From CAWBRT01 sp963819175 (lineage in GTDB: Bacteria > Acidobacteriota > Terriglobia > Terriglobales > Acidobacteriaceae), in NCBI GenBank assembly GCA_963819175.1, contig CAWFVJ010000016.1:186001-250000 (forward strand): a DNA stretch of 64,000 nucleotides, written 5' to 3'. Below, piece after piece: positions 1-9,121 of the stretch. The translations under genes and the position numbers were made by a program. Position 1 is the stretch's first letter. Every line of letters begins with the position of its first letter. The notes beneath the pieces were generated by a model. That model did no database searches. It saw nothing but the letters and a program-made list of their open reading frames with translations, and had not been told where the DNA came from.

Positions 1-99
1 ACCGCATGCAGCAGGCAAGCTTTCATATCCAACCCCCAAAATATAACTCATTGCGGTGGGGTCGGGTAAAGTGCGCAACTCTCACTGCCGGGGTCTGCT

Positions 100-777
100 T
101 CACTTCTCGGTGTAAAGCTCGGGAAACAATTTGCGCAGAGCCACCACCTTGGGTGCATCGTTAAACACGATGTAGGGCTGGCTCGGATGAGTCTCGGCAT
201 AATTCTGGTGATAGTCCTCGGCCGGATAGAAGGCCTCCAGAGGCGTGACTTTGGTGACGATGCGGCGCGGGAACGCCTTTGCCCCGTCGAGTTGGGCGAT
301 GTAGGCTTCAGCAATGCGCTTCTGTTCCTCGCCGTCGTAGAAGATCGCGGAGCGGTATTGGGTGCCGCTGTCGGGGCCTTGCCGGTTCAACTCCGTGGGG
401 TCGTGCGCCACGGAAAAGAAGATTCTGAGGATCTGCCCATAGCTGATCTGCGCCGGATCGTAAGTAATCTTTACGGATTCCGCGTGGCCGGTATCGCCGC
501 CGCAAACCTTATCGTAATTGGCCGTCTGCGCCGAACCGCCCGAGTAACCCGAGACAGCGCTGGTTACGCCTTTGACATGCTGGAAGACGGCCTGGATGCC
601 CCAGAAACAGCCTCCGGCCAGCACGGCGCTCTGCTGGCCGTGAGTGGAAGCCAGTGGAGCGTCCATCTCGGCGGCGGGTAGGGCTCTGCTGGACGCGTTC
701 ACCGTATTGCAGGCGATCACGCCGGCCAGAGGTAGCATCAGGAATGAAACCGCAAGCACAGACAATGACGTGGACAT
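100..777 (-). CDS. msrA: Peptide methionine sulfoxide reductase MsrA, lipoprotein form
   Basis: 225 aa. Reduces methionine-(S)-sulfoxide in proteins. The family signature GCFWG is present with the catalytic Cys at residue 57, followed by GDTGHAESV and a C-terminal HPSQPYI block, as in full-length MsrA. The first 23 residues form a hydrophobic signal ending in a lipobox-like VIAC, so I infer a lipid-anchored enzyme acting outside the cytoplasm. It is a single-gene unit with an intergenic space on each side. The family assignment is firm; the export is inferred from the N-terminus only. Confidence 0.93.
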   Translation of the reverse strand: MSTSLSVLAVSFLMLPLAGVIACNTVNASSRALPAAEMDAPLASTHGQQSAVLAGGCFWGIQAVFQHVKGVTSAVSGYSGGSAQTANYDKVCGGDTGHAESVKITYDPAQISYGQILRIFFSVAHDPTELNRQGPDSGTQYRSAIFYDGEEQKRIAEAYIAQLDGAKAFPRRIVTKVTPLEAFYPAEDYHQNYAETHPSQPYIVFNDAPKVVALRKLFPELYTEK

Positions 778-929
778 AAATCGACTCCCAGGCGGAAATC
801 AAGAATTCCGCTGTTATCTTGGAGTCGAAAACCAGGCGAAGGTTGCAATTGTTTAAGGGAGCTCTTGCCCCAATCGAGCTGCCGACGGGAGAATGATTGG
901 TGACAAGCTTCCCGCATACAAGGCGGCCG

Positions 930-2336
930 CTACAGCCAGCCTTCGACTTCCTGTTTCTCTTTGAGCCACTGATTGAGGCATATCTGTGACTGTTGCGAGG
1001 CGTTGGTGAAGCGGATGCCAACCGTGCCCTCACGGTCCGTCCAGACGATTCTGCCGGTTGCTTCGATTGGAGTGTTGCACTCGGGCAGCCGGAAGCTGAT
1101 CGACAGGTTTCCGCTGATCTTGGGAAGCTGGTACGCACCCTGCAAACACACTCCGCCGCAGCTCACATTCCTGCTCCTGACCAGAAAGCGTTCGCCGCTG
1201 GCCACAATCGCCACGGGAAGCTCAATGCTGTAGCGGAAGCGCAACTGCTGCTCGGCTCCGAGTTCGGCGACATCGCGTTGCGACTTGCCGTGCGAGCGAA
1301 CCGGATCGATGCTGTAGAGCTTCAGCTTACGGCTTAGGGTGCGGCGGGAAATGCCCAGTTCCACGGCGGTGATCCCTTGGTGACCACCGGATTTGGTGAG
1401 CGCATCGACAATGGCTTGCCGTTCCAGAGTGCTGAGATCATGCCTGACGACTTGCGGTACAGGGTTTTCCGTGGAGGCCAAGGAGGTAACGTCAACTCCG
1501 GGGGCTGTCCCCGGCGCCGCCCCGGCTGCCGCCGCCTGTACGCGCAATCGGGAGGCTCCCCAACCAACCGGTTCAGCCGTAAGCTCCCTTTCCAGTGGCA
1601 GGGAGTCGGCGCTAATTTCTTGCTCCTCACGGAAAGTTGCCGCCTGAAGCACCACACTCTCCAATTCGCGAATATTTCCCGGCCAGTGGTAAGACAGCAG
1701 GCGATCCTTGGCTTGTTGCGAGAAGCGCTTTTCGGGGGCAAGCCTGGTCAGGAAATGATCGGCGAGGGCGATAATATCCTCCGGCCGCTCTCGCAAAGGT
1801 GGAATCTTCAGGTGAAACTGGCTCAATCGATGGTAGAGATCGCGGCGGAATGCGCCCGTTTGGACGAGCTGCTCCAGCGGCTGATTCGTGGCGGCGATGA
1901 CCTTGACATCGACATTGATCCTGCGATTGCCGCCCAGCCGATAGTAAGGGGCGCCGTCAAGAACGCGCAGCAGTTTGACTTGCAGTTTGGGGTCGAACTC
2001 ACCTACCTCATCCAGCAGGATCGTGCCCCCGTCGGCGAGCTCAAACAATCCTTTCTTGCTGCTCTCGGCCCCGCTGAAGGCACCCTTCTCATATCCGAAA
2101 AGCTCGCTTTCGAGCAGGTGTTCCGGGATGGCCGCGCAATTGATAGCGACCCATTGCCGGTTGCGGCGTGTGGAATGCGAGTGCACCGCGCGGGCAATTA
2201 ATTCCTTGCCGGTTCCGGTTTCTCCGGTGATGAGGACTGAGGCAGTGCTGGCGGCAACGCGCGGCAGAAGCTGCAGCACCTTCTGCATGCACGGGCTTGC
2301 GACGATAAACTGAGTTTCGCTGCTGTCGTTTGCCAT
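930..2336 (-). CDS. Sigma-54-dependent activator (AAA+/Fis HTH) with C-terminal PilZ domain
   Basis: 468 aa from the ATG at 2336; an in-frame ATG at 2387 would add 17 poorly conserved residues. The AAA+ core starts almost at once: Walker A GETGTGKE at 38-45, the sigma-54 contact loop at 85-90 reading GAFSGA instead of GAFTGA, and Walker B ILLDE at 106-110. A Fis-type helix-turn-helix lies near 310-350. The last ~110 residues resemble PilZ, with an NxSxxG motif (NVSCGG) but a degenerate RxxxR motif. There is no receiver, GAF or PAS domain at the N-terminus. It is divergent from a c-di-GMP-type HD-GYP/GGDEF gene, so control by c-di-GMP through PilZ is a reasonable inference, though the weak arginine motif leaves binding open. 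Confidence 0.9.
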   Translation of the reverse strand: MANDSSETQFIVASPCMQKVLQLLPRVAASTASVLITGETGTGKELIARAVHSHSTRRNRQWVAINCAAIPEHLLESELFGYEKGAFSGAESSKKGLFELADGGTILLDEVGEFDPKLQVKLLRVLDGAPYYRLGGNRRINVDVKVIAATNQPLEQLVQTGAFRRDLYHRLSQFHLKIPPLRERPEDIIALADHFLTRLAPEKRFSQQAKDRLLSYHWPGNIRELESVVLQAATFREEQEISADSLPLERELTAEPVGWGASRLRVQAAAAGAAPGTAPGVDVTSLASTENPVPQVVRHDLSTLERQAIVDALTKSGGHQGITAVELGISRRTLSRKLKLYSIDPVRSHGKSQRDVAELGAEQQLRFRYSIELPVAIVASGERFLVRSRNVSCGGVCLQGAYQLPKISGNLSISFRLPECNTPIEATGRIVWTDREGTVGIRFTNASQQSQICLNQWLKEKQEVEGWL

Positions 2337-2740
2337 GCCAAACCCTTGCTGGCCCTTGCCTTCAGACCACGAAGTCCCAGGCGACATACTTCTGCCGCGT
2401 GCGACTCAATCAGTATCTCCCAAAGGGACCGCCAATCCAATCCTCTGAGATGTTACATCCCGGTAACGAAAGTAACTTATAAGTAACGCGCGAAATGGGA
2501 CACGCTGACGCAACTGGCTGGACAATGCGCCAATTTGTCTCAATTCCTGCCTTTCCATCGCTGACCGGTGCCTGAAACTCAAGGAATTGCCGACCTGCGG
2601 TTTTGGAGAGCTTCGTGCATTGGTGTGGGTTGGGCCAAATTCATAATTGGAGCTGGACCGATTTGTATCAGTGCCCAAGTGAGCAACACCTAAGTATTCG
2701 AAGTAATGCAACAATTTAGAGAGGCGGGATCTGATCATTA
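2337..2740. other. Divergent intergenic region between activator and HD-GYP gene
   Basis: About 400 bases with no supported gene. It holds three spaced copies of GTAAC (about 2462-2490) and an inverted repeat GACAA-N9-TTGTC at 2521-2539. These could be activator or autoregulatory sites; no clear -24/-12 sigma-54 promoter was seen. Confidence 0.35.
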
Positions 2741-4645
2741 ATGCGGACTAAGCTACTAGTGAGTTTATCAGTTTGCGTCGGAATACTAGGCCTCTGGGCT
2801 GCCGTTATCTCTGCCACTTGGGGTCAATGGATTCATTCCGCCTGTCACCTTGGCGTCGCCATTCTGGCGTTCGTCTATTCCGCTTCGCTTTACTATCGCC
2901 GGTCGATCGATCAACTGGAAGCCCGCTGCAAGCAATCCGAGGAGATGTCGTGCTTGCACTTGCGTACCATCAAAGCCCTGGCTCTGGCCATCGAAGCCAA
3001 GGAGCAGAGTACCCAGGGACATCTTGAACGCCTGTTTGCCTACTCGATGGAGATAGGCAAGGCAATGTCTCTCAGCGACGAGGAAATGGAGGCGCTAGGA
3101 GCGGCTGCACTGCTGCACGACATCGGAAAGCTGGCGGTTCCCGAGCAGATCATCAACAAACCTGGTCGTCTGACTCCGGAAGAGTTCGACAAAATGAAGA
3201 TTCATCCGCTGATCGGAGCGGAGATTCTCAGCCACGTGAACTTTCCCTACCCGGTGGTTCCGATTGTGGAAGCGCATCACGAGCGGTGGGATGGTGCGGG
3301 TTACCCGTTCGGGAAGAAGGGCGAGGAGATTCCGATCGGCGCACGGATCTTCGCCGTGGTGGATTGCCTGGATGCACTGTGCTCCGAGCGTCAGTACCGC
3401 CGTGCATTGCCCATGACAGAAGCGCTGGAGCAAGTGATGACGCTGGCGGGCACGCAATTTGATCCCAAAGTGGTGGCAGTGCTCAAGGAGAATTGCCAAC
3501 GCCTGCGGGATCTCACGGCCATGAGCAGACATCGACGAGAAGCTGCCTCGGGAGGTAGCGGTTATGAAGACGCGATGCAAATCGACGGAAACTTCCTGAC
3601 TTCGATTGCCGCCGCCCGGCAAGAGGCCCAGATGTTGTACGAGATCAGCCACGATCTCGGGAACTCGCTGAGCCTCGACGAGACTTTGTCGCTGCTCTCG
3701 GTGCGTCTGCGCCGCCTGGTGCCCTACGATTCGATTGCTGTATATGTGAAATCCGAGAATGAGCTGCTGCCCCAGCACATTGCGGGAGACCACTTCCGGG
3801 TGCTCTCCTCTCTTACCCTCCGGGTCGGCGAGGGTCTCTCGGGGTGGGTGGCCGAAAAGCGGACTCCGATTCTCAACGGCAACCCGGCTTTGGAATTTGG
3901 GTCGATTACCGATCGAAGCCGAGTTCCAGAGCTGACATCCGCCGTATCGGTGCCCCTCAACAGTCCCAACGCGACCATTGGCGTGCTTACGCTATATCGT
4001 GCGGGTGCGGAGGCTTTTAACCGGGACAATCTGAGGATATTGCTGGCTATCAGCGCAAAAGTTGCTCTTACGGTGGAAAACGCGCTGCGCTTCAAGCAGG
4101 CGGAAAACTCGGCGACTACCGATTACCTGACCGGGCTGCCCAATGCGCGATCCCTGTTTGTGCATCTTGACGAGGAAATCTCGCGCTGCAAACGTGAAGG
4201 CAACTCGTTGGCAATCATGGTTTGTGATCTGGATGGCTTTAAGCTGATCAACGACCGGTTCGGCCATCTGGAAGGCAACAAGGTGCTGCATTTATTCGCC
4301 CAACTGCTGCGATCCGCATCGCGTACTTATGACTATGTCGGCCGCATGGGCGGCGACGAGTTTGTGATCATCGCGCCCGGATTGAAGGCCGATGCGGCAG
4401 CCGCCAGGGCCGAACGCATGAATGAATCCGCCATGGAAGCCGGGATGCGCATCTGCGGAGAGCCGATGCTTTCGGTCAGCGTGGGTTCCGCCTTTCTGCC
4501 TATAGACGGGAATGACGCGGAGCAATTGCTGGCAGTGGCGGATCAGCGCATGTATGCGAAGAAGCAGCAGCACTACAAGGGTGAGAAGAAGCTCATCGCG
4601 TTCCCCGCCTCGATGCCGAGCGAGCAGAGTGAATTGGTAAATTAA
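2741..4645 (+). CDS. Membrane c-di-GMP protein: HD-GYP + GAF + GGDEF
   Basis: 634 aa. Two N-terminal membrane helices (about 5-25 and 38-52) precede an HD-GYP phosphodiesterase domain with LLHDIGKL (HD at 126-127) and WDGAGYP (GYP at 187-189). A GAF domain follows (about 300-445), then a diguanylate cyclase domain with an intact GGDEF core (537-541) and a product-inhibition RxxD site (RTYD, 528-531) exactly five residues upstream. By known family rules both the synthesising and degrading active sites look intact, so net activity cannot be predicted. The gene is divergent from the PilZ-containing sigma-54 activator, which suggests a local signalling circuit. Confidence 0.93.
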   Translation: MRTKLLVSLSVCVGILGLWAAVISATWGQWIHSACHLGVAILAFVYSASLYYRRSIDQLEARCKQSEEMSCLHLRTIKALALAIEAKEQSTQGHLERLFAYSMEIGKAMSLSDEEMEALGAAALLHDIGKLAVPEQIINKPGRLTPEEFDKMKIHPLIGAEILSHVNFPYPVVPIVEAHHERWDGAGYPFGKKGEEIPIGARIFAVVDCLDALCSERQYRRALPMTEALEQVMTLAGTQFDPKVVAVLKENCQRLRDLTAMSRHRREAASGGSGYEDAMQIDGNFLTSIAAARQEAQMLYEISHDLGNSLSLDETLSLLSVRLRRLVPYDSIAVYVKSENELLPQHIAGDHFRVLSSLTLRVGEGLSGWVAEKRTPILNGNPALEFGSITDRSRVPELTSAVSVPLNSPNATIGVLTLYRAGAEAFNRDNLRILLAISAKVALTVENALRFKQAENSATTDYLTGLPNARSLFVHLDEEISRCKREGNSLAIMVCDLDGFKLINDRFGHLEGNKVLHLFAQLLRSASRTYDYVGRMGGDEFVIIAPGLKADAAAARAERMNESAMEAGMRICGEPMLSVSVGSAFLPIDGNDAEQLLAVADQRMYAKKQQHYKGEKKLIAFPASMPSEQSELVN

Positions 4646-4986
4646 GGGATTGATTCGCTTCCCTTCTCCGAGTCTTAATGACATACTTTGACGGGATTCG
4701 TTCCCTCGGGACGATCCGCAAACGCGCCCGGCCGGATGTGGTGAAGCATGCGCGCACGGCCAAAGTCGCTATCGCTGTGCGATCCTATGGCGGAAGCTCT
4801 TGTCTTCACGTCAGCTACCCGTGATCCTCGAATAACTCCGGAAACTCTGGCGGCAACAGCATTCAGAGATCGTTCCCTTCTGTTTCGCAAACTCAGACCG
4901 TTTCTGGTTCGCGCGCTCCGGCGGAGCCACCGCATCCATTTGCGGCCGACCGCGAGTATTCAGTGTCAGCATTCAGAGGAGGGTTT
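4646..4986. other. Intergenic region, no feature recognised
   Basis: About 340 bases between the HD-GYP gene and the YbaK-like gene. No convincing reading frame or structured element was seen apart from the AGGAGGG ribosome-binding site at its right end (4976-4982). Confidence 0.4.
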
Positions 4987-5493
4987 ATGCCAATAAACCG
5001 ACTGAAGGAGATATTGGACGAGAAAAAAATTCGCTACGTTATCGTGAGCCACTCCACCGCCTATACTGCCGCTGCTATCGCCGCCATGACGCACACACCG
5101 GGCAAGGAGATCGCAAAATCGGTGATGGTGCTTGTCGATGGGGCGCTGGCAATGGTGGTGGTGCCCGGTTCCAAACATGTGGATCTTCGCTCATTGAAAA
5201 CGGCTCTGGGCGCGAAGGAAGTTTCGCTGGCCCACGAGCACCAGTTTGCCCACATCTTTCCCGATTGTGAAGTGGGCGCCATGCCGCCGTTTGGGCATCT
5301 CTATGACGTGCCTGTTTACGTTGATCAGACGCTGAGCGAGGATAACGAGATTGCCTTCAATGCAGGATCGCATCGCGAGCTGCTGAGAATGGCATACAGC
5401 GATTACAACAACCTGGTGAAGCCGCGGATGGTGAACGCGGTCGCGACAACTGTCGCAATGCGCCTGACTCAGCGCAATGCAGCGAACTTCTAG
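4987..5493 (+). CDS. YbaK/ProX-type aminoacyl-tRNA deacylase domain protein
   Basis: 168 aa. The start at 4987 is chosen because AGGAGGG lies just upstream; an ATG at 4963 is upstream of that site. The protein is a single YbaK/EbsC-like editing domain: it has the conserved lysine context KEIAKSVMV and the glycine-rich G-MPPFG segment in its second half. Family members hydrolyse mischarged tRNAs in trans. A short terminator follows at 5522. The substrate cannot be read from the sequence. Confidence 0.85.
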   Translation: MPINRLKEILDEKKIRYVIVSHSTAYTAAAIAAMTHTPGKEIAKSVMVLVDGALAMVVVPGSKHVDLRSLKTALGAKEVSLAHEHQFAHIFPDCEVGAMPPFGHLYDVPVYVDQTLSEDNEIAFNAGSHRELLRMAYSDYNNLVKPRMVNAVATTVAMRLTQRNAANF

Positions 5494-5521
5494 AGCAACG
5501 CGGAATGATGATGTAGTCCGA

Positions 5522-5561
5522 GCACCGGGCCCATGCATGGCGCAGGGTCCGGTGCATTTTT
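5522..5561 (+). terminator. Rho-independent terminator after YbaK-like gene
   Basis: GCACCGG at 5522-5528 pairs with CCGGTGC at 5549-5555, and flanking GCCC/GGGT can extend the stem. ATTTTT follows. The rest of 5494-5808 has no supported gene. Confidence 0.75.
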
Positions 5562-5808
5562 CGCAACGCTGTCAACCAGCCACTTGATGATCCCAGCGGG
5601 GTGCCCGACTATGACGCCACGGTGGAAATCGTGGGAGCACGCTGCCTGACGACTGACGCATCGCGCAGTCAGAGTATGGCCGCGGAGGTCATTGCTGCGT
5701 ATATCTGCTGGCCAGCGAAGAGAGCTTCACTGGCCCGCTTAAGAAAAGACTTACGACATGATGAATGCGCGGGCCGCCAAAACCCCAAGAAGCTCGTAAA
5801 ATAGAAGC

Positions 5809-8257
5809 ATGCTCTCCAAATCCGGCTACTCGCGTTTTATTCTTGCCATTCTTGCCAGCTTCCTTTTGAGCGGAAGTTTCGCACGCGCCGATAACGCCGC
5901 CTTCGATTTGTCAGGACCGCGTCTGGAGTTGAAGGTGATGCGGGCGGAGAAAACGCTGCCGATTTCGCAGGTGCCAAACCTTCAGCCCGGCGACCGGCTG
6001 TGGATTCACCCGCTGCTTCCTTCCAGTCAATCCGTGCATTACCTGTTGGTGGTTGCGTTTCTGAGGGGCTCGACCAATCCGCCGCCGGAAAACTGGTTTA
6101 CCCGGGCCGAAACCTGGACCACGCCGGTGCGGCAGGGTGGAATCTTCGTCACTGTTCCCCAGGATGCGCAGCAGGCGCTGTTGTTGCTGGCGCCGCAGAC
6201 CGGAGGCGACTTCAATACCCTGCGTTCCAGCGTGCGAGGCAAGCCCGGTGCCTTCGTGAGGGCCTCGCAGGACCTCGACCAGGCGAGTCTCGACCGCTCG
6301 CGCCTTAACCGATACCTTGACGTCATCAAGCAGACATCCAACACCGCACCCGAGGCGCTGCATGACCGCTCCGTGCTGCTCGCCCGCAGCTTGAGCATCA
6401 AGCTCGATCAGCAATGCTTTGATAAGCCGACCGCGCAGCAGGCCCCCTGCCTGATGCAAAACACCGGGCAACTCGTATTGGACGACGGACACAGTCAATC
6501 GATGGTGGCCGCTCTCACCTCCGGGCCTAACTCCGATCTGATTGGCGTGCTCAGCACAACGAAACAGGCGGGAGGGGGAGCTTATAGCCCCTACGTCGGA
6601 GCGTTCATGGATGTGGCACGAATCCTGGAAAACCTGCATACGGCGGAATTCCAGTACATCCCGGCTTTGGAGCTTTGGAAAGCCGATGTCATGGAGCTGA
6701 AGCTGAACAATCCGCCGTCTTTTCGCAAGCCCAAATCGGTTCTCGTAGTCGGCCTACCCGCGGTGGAAGCGGCGCAGTTTCCGCCGCTGCGTCCGGTGGA
6801 TTCGAAGCAGGTGTCTTGCCTCGAACAGCCCGCGCTCGTGTTGCCGGTGGTTGGCGCTCCGCTGGTATTCTCCACCGGGTACGCACACGATCTGGTTCTG
6901 CGCGTGAAGGGAAAATCCGGCCAGAGCACGGACCTTCCTATCCATGCGGATGCCGCGCGCGGCGGAGTCGTGATCGATACGCACACGCTCAACGCCGGCA
7001 GCCTCGACGTGGAATTGACGGGAACGGTGCGCGGTTACTGGGGATTTGACGCCTTCGACGGACCCACGCTCCATCTGCGCAGCGCGCACGCGGCGAAGTG
7101 GACGATGCCGCCGGCCGATGCGAACGCTCTGGTGGTGGGCCGCGAGGACGTGCTGCATCCCCAAGCCGACGATGCTGCTTGCATCGAGCAGGTCTCCATC
7201 AAGGATGAGCACGGCAAAATCACCAAGGCCGTCTGGAAGCTGAGCAAACCGAATGAGCTCGAGGTAAAGGTGCCGTTGAAAGCCGCCGCTCCGGGACGGC
7301 TGACGATGCTGCTAAAGAAACACGGGCTGACGCAGCCGGATGAACTCCCGCTCCAGGCTTATTCCGAAGCTGGGCATCTCGACAATCTCGTGATTCACGC
7401 GGGCGACCAGCAGGGCGTGCTGAAAGGAACGCGGCTGGACGAGGTGGCCGGCCTGGATGTCAACGGAACTCATTTCGTTCCGGCGGGGCTGAAGCGCGCG
7501 CAACAGAAAGACGAACTCAAATTATCGGCGCCGAGTGCGGCTCCGGCGGTCGACCTTGCAGCCGGACCAGAAATTGCTGGCGCACGTCGCGCTCAAGGAT
7601 GGCAGGGTTCTGGAATTGCAAACCACGGTTGAAGCGGCGCGGCCCAAGGTTTCGCTCATCAGCAAAAGCATGCAGATGCCGCAGGGCGCAAACCGATCGG
7701 CCATTCGGCTGGCAAACCAGGACGATCTTCCGCAGAACGGGCGACTGTCGTTTTTCCTCAAAGCGCAAACTCCCACGACCTTTCCTCGCAGCGAGAAGGT
7801 CGAAGTCGCTGCGGAAGACGATTCTTTCCATGTGCTGTTGAGTTTCGCCGACGGCAACTTGACTTTGCAGGACCCCAAGACGGCCCTGGCCGTGCTCGAT
7901 CCGCTCAAGAGCTTCGGGCCATCGGCATTCGGTCCGCTGCGCTTCCGCCCGGTTGACGCCAACGGCGCGGCGGGCGATTGGCAACCGCTGGCAACGCTTG
8001 TGCGGATTCCCACACTCAACGAGATACGCTGCCCGGATAGTCCGGACAAGCAATGCACATTGCTTGGGACGAACCTGTTCTTGATTGATTCGGTTGCCTC
8101 CGACGCAGCGTTCACGCATGCCGTGCCGGTGCCTGTCGGATTCGCCGGCCTGACGCTTGCCGTGCCGCGTCCGAATGGAACGCTGTTGTATCTGAAGCTG
8201 CGCGACGATCCGGCGGCGGTCAATGCGGCAACGCTTCCGGTGCTGCCGGAGGAGTAG
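5809..8257 (+). CDS. Large secreted protein of unknown function, frameshifted
   Basis: Two overlapping frames (5809-7632 and about 7554-8257) read as one protein of about 815 aa if one base is removed near 7545-7560. Continuity is clear: the first frame turns to junk after PSAAPAVD, while the second continues with LQPDQKLLAHVALKDG. The start at 5809 begins a classic signal peptide (about 27 aa ending SFARA), so an exported or surface protein is likely. No catalytic motif or known domain was recognised; the body is rich in predicted beta-strand text such as VELTGTVRG. The break may be a sequencing error. Confidence 0.7.
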
Positions 8258-8308
8258 GAGTCGCGTTTCAGGAAGATAGCGGCGAACTTGGGGCACCTGG
8301 CTGAACTA

Positions 8309-8345
8309 CCCCAGATTTGCCGACAGATGGCAAACATGGGGCACC
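8309..8345. repeat. Intergenic palindromic repeat (CCCCA...TGGGGCACC family)
   Basis: Hairpin with arms CCCCAGATTTGCC and GGCAAACATGGGG followed by CACC. It is one of about 20 related hairpins in this window and sits between two convergent genes. Confidence 0.75.
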
Positions 8346-8352
8346 AACAGGA

Positions 8353-8775
8353 TCATTGCTTCTCGAATTGAAGAGTGCAGGGACGGCCTTCGACGCGGGT
8401 ACCGGTTCCCGTCGATGCCTCGAACTTCGCATCGATATTGTAGCTGTACTCAGTTCCTCTCGGGGTGTCGCGTCCCGGCACGTATTCCTTTGAGCCGGTG
8501 CGGCCAATCGCATAAAGCCGGGCAACGCCGTCCGCCCCGATTTTGCCATCGATTTGCAGCGAAGTCGGTTGGCCCGCTGTGCCGTGCAGACCGTGAAGGA
8601 CGCCATCTTTCACAGTGCTGACGAAGCGAAAGGAATAGCCCAGCGCATCCTTCACCGCTGCGCACGAGACCGTCGTTTGCCACATGCCGTCGAAACGCTG
8701 CGTATCCGCCGCTAAGGCTACACTCGGTAGGAGCATGAGGCCAAACACCACCAGAAGTCGTTTCATATTCAGCAT
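8353..8775 (-). CDS. Small secreted protein, unknown function
   Basis: 140 aa. The ATG at 8775 is preceded by GGGGAGG at good spacing. The N-terminus is a signal peptide (hydrophobic stretch ending SVALAA, about 22 aa). The mature part has two cysteines (SCAAVK and RPCTLQF) that could form a disulfide and a WQTTVSC block typical of small acidobacterial and proteobacterial periplasmic proteins. No enzyme motif was recognised. Confidence 0.75.
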   Translation of the reverse strand: MLNMKRLLVVFGLMLLPSVALAADTQRFDGMWQTTVSCAAVKDALGYSFRFVSTVKDGVLHGLHGTAGQPTSLQIDGKIGADGVARLYAIGRTGSKEYVPGRDTPRGTEYSYNIDAKFEASTGTGTRVEGRPCTLQFEKQ

Positions 8776-9121
8776 TGTATCCTCCCCATGGGACGGTGAC
8801 TTCCGGCACCTCAGTTAAGGAAGGAACAACCCCAGGTTAGCCAAATGCGGGCGAACTTGGGGCACCCGGCAAATCTTCCACCAGTATGCGAACAGCCTTG
8901 TGCTCCCGATTGCGATCCTCAACGAGATAAGTTGACACCGGTTCTTCCATGCGGGAATTTATACTCTTCTTTGAGGCGCGAGAGAAAGCAGATCCTTCGG
9001 CTCCGCCTCAGGATGACACACATAAGGCGCGTCTAGCGGAAGTTTCACCCAACCATATATTTTTTCCCGCAGGACAGCTAAATTAGAGAGGTCACCGCAT
9101 ACGCACGGAAGAGGACAGTTC
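8776..9121. repeat. Intergenic region with two dispersed repeats
   Basis: Contains a CCCCAGGTT...AACTTGGGG hairpin at 8830-8862 with the conserved loop and CACCC tail, and at about 8983-9020 a copy of the second dispersed repeat type (AGATCCTTCGGCTC...CAGGATGACAC). The argG leader and ribosome-binding site (AAGAGGAC) complete the space. Confidence 0.65.

Noticed and set aside
5601..5804. Possible 67-aa gene before the large secreted protein
   Set aside because: No ribosome-binding site and no protein-like features.
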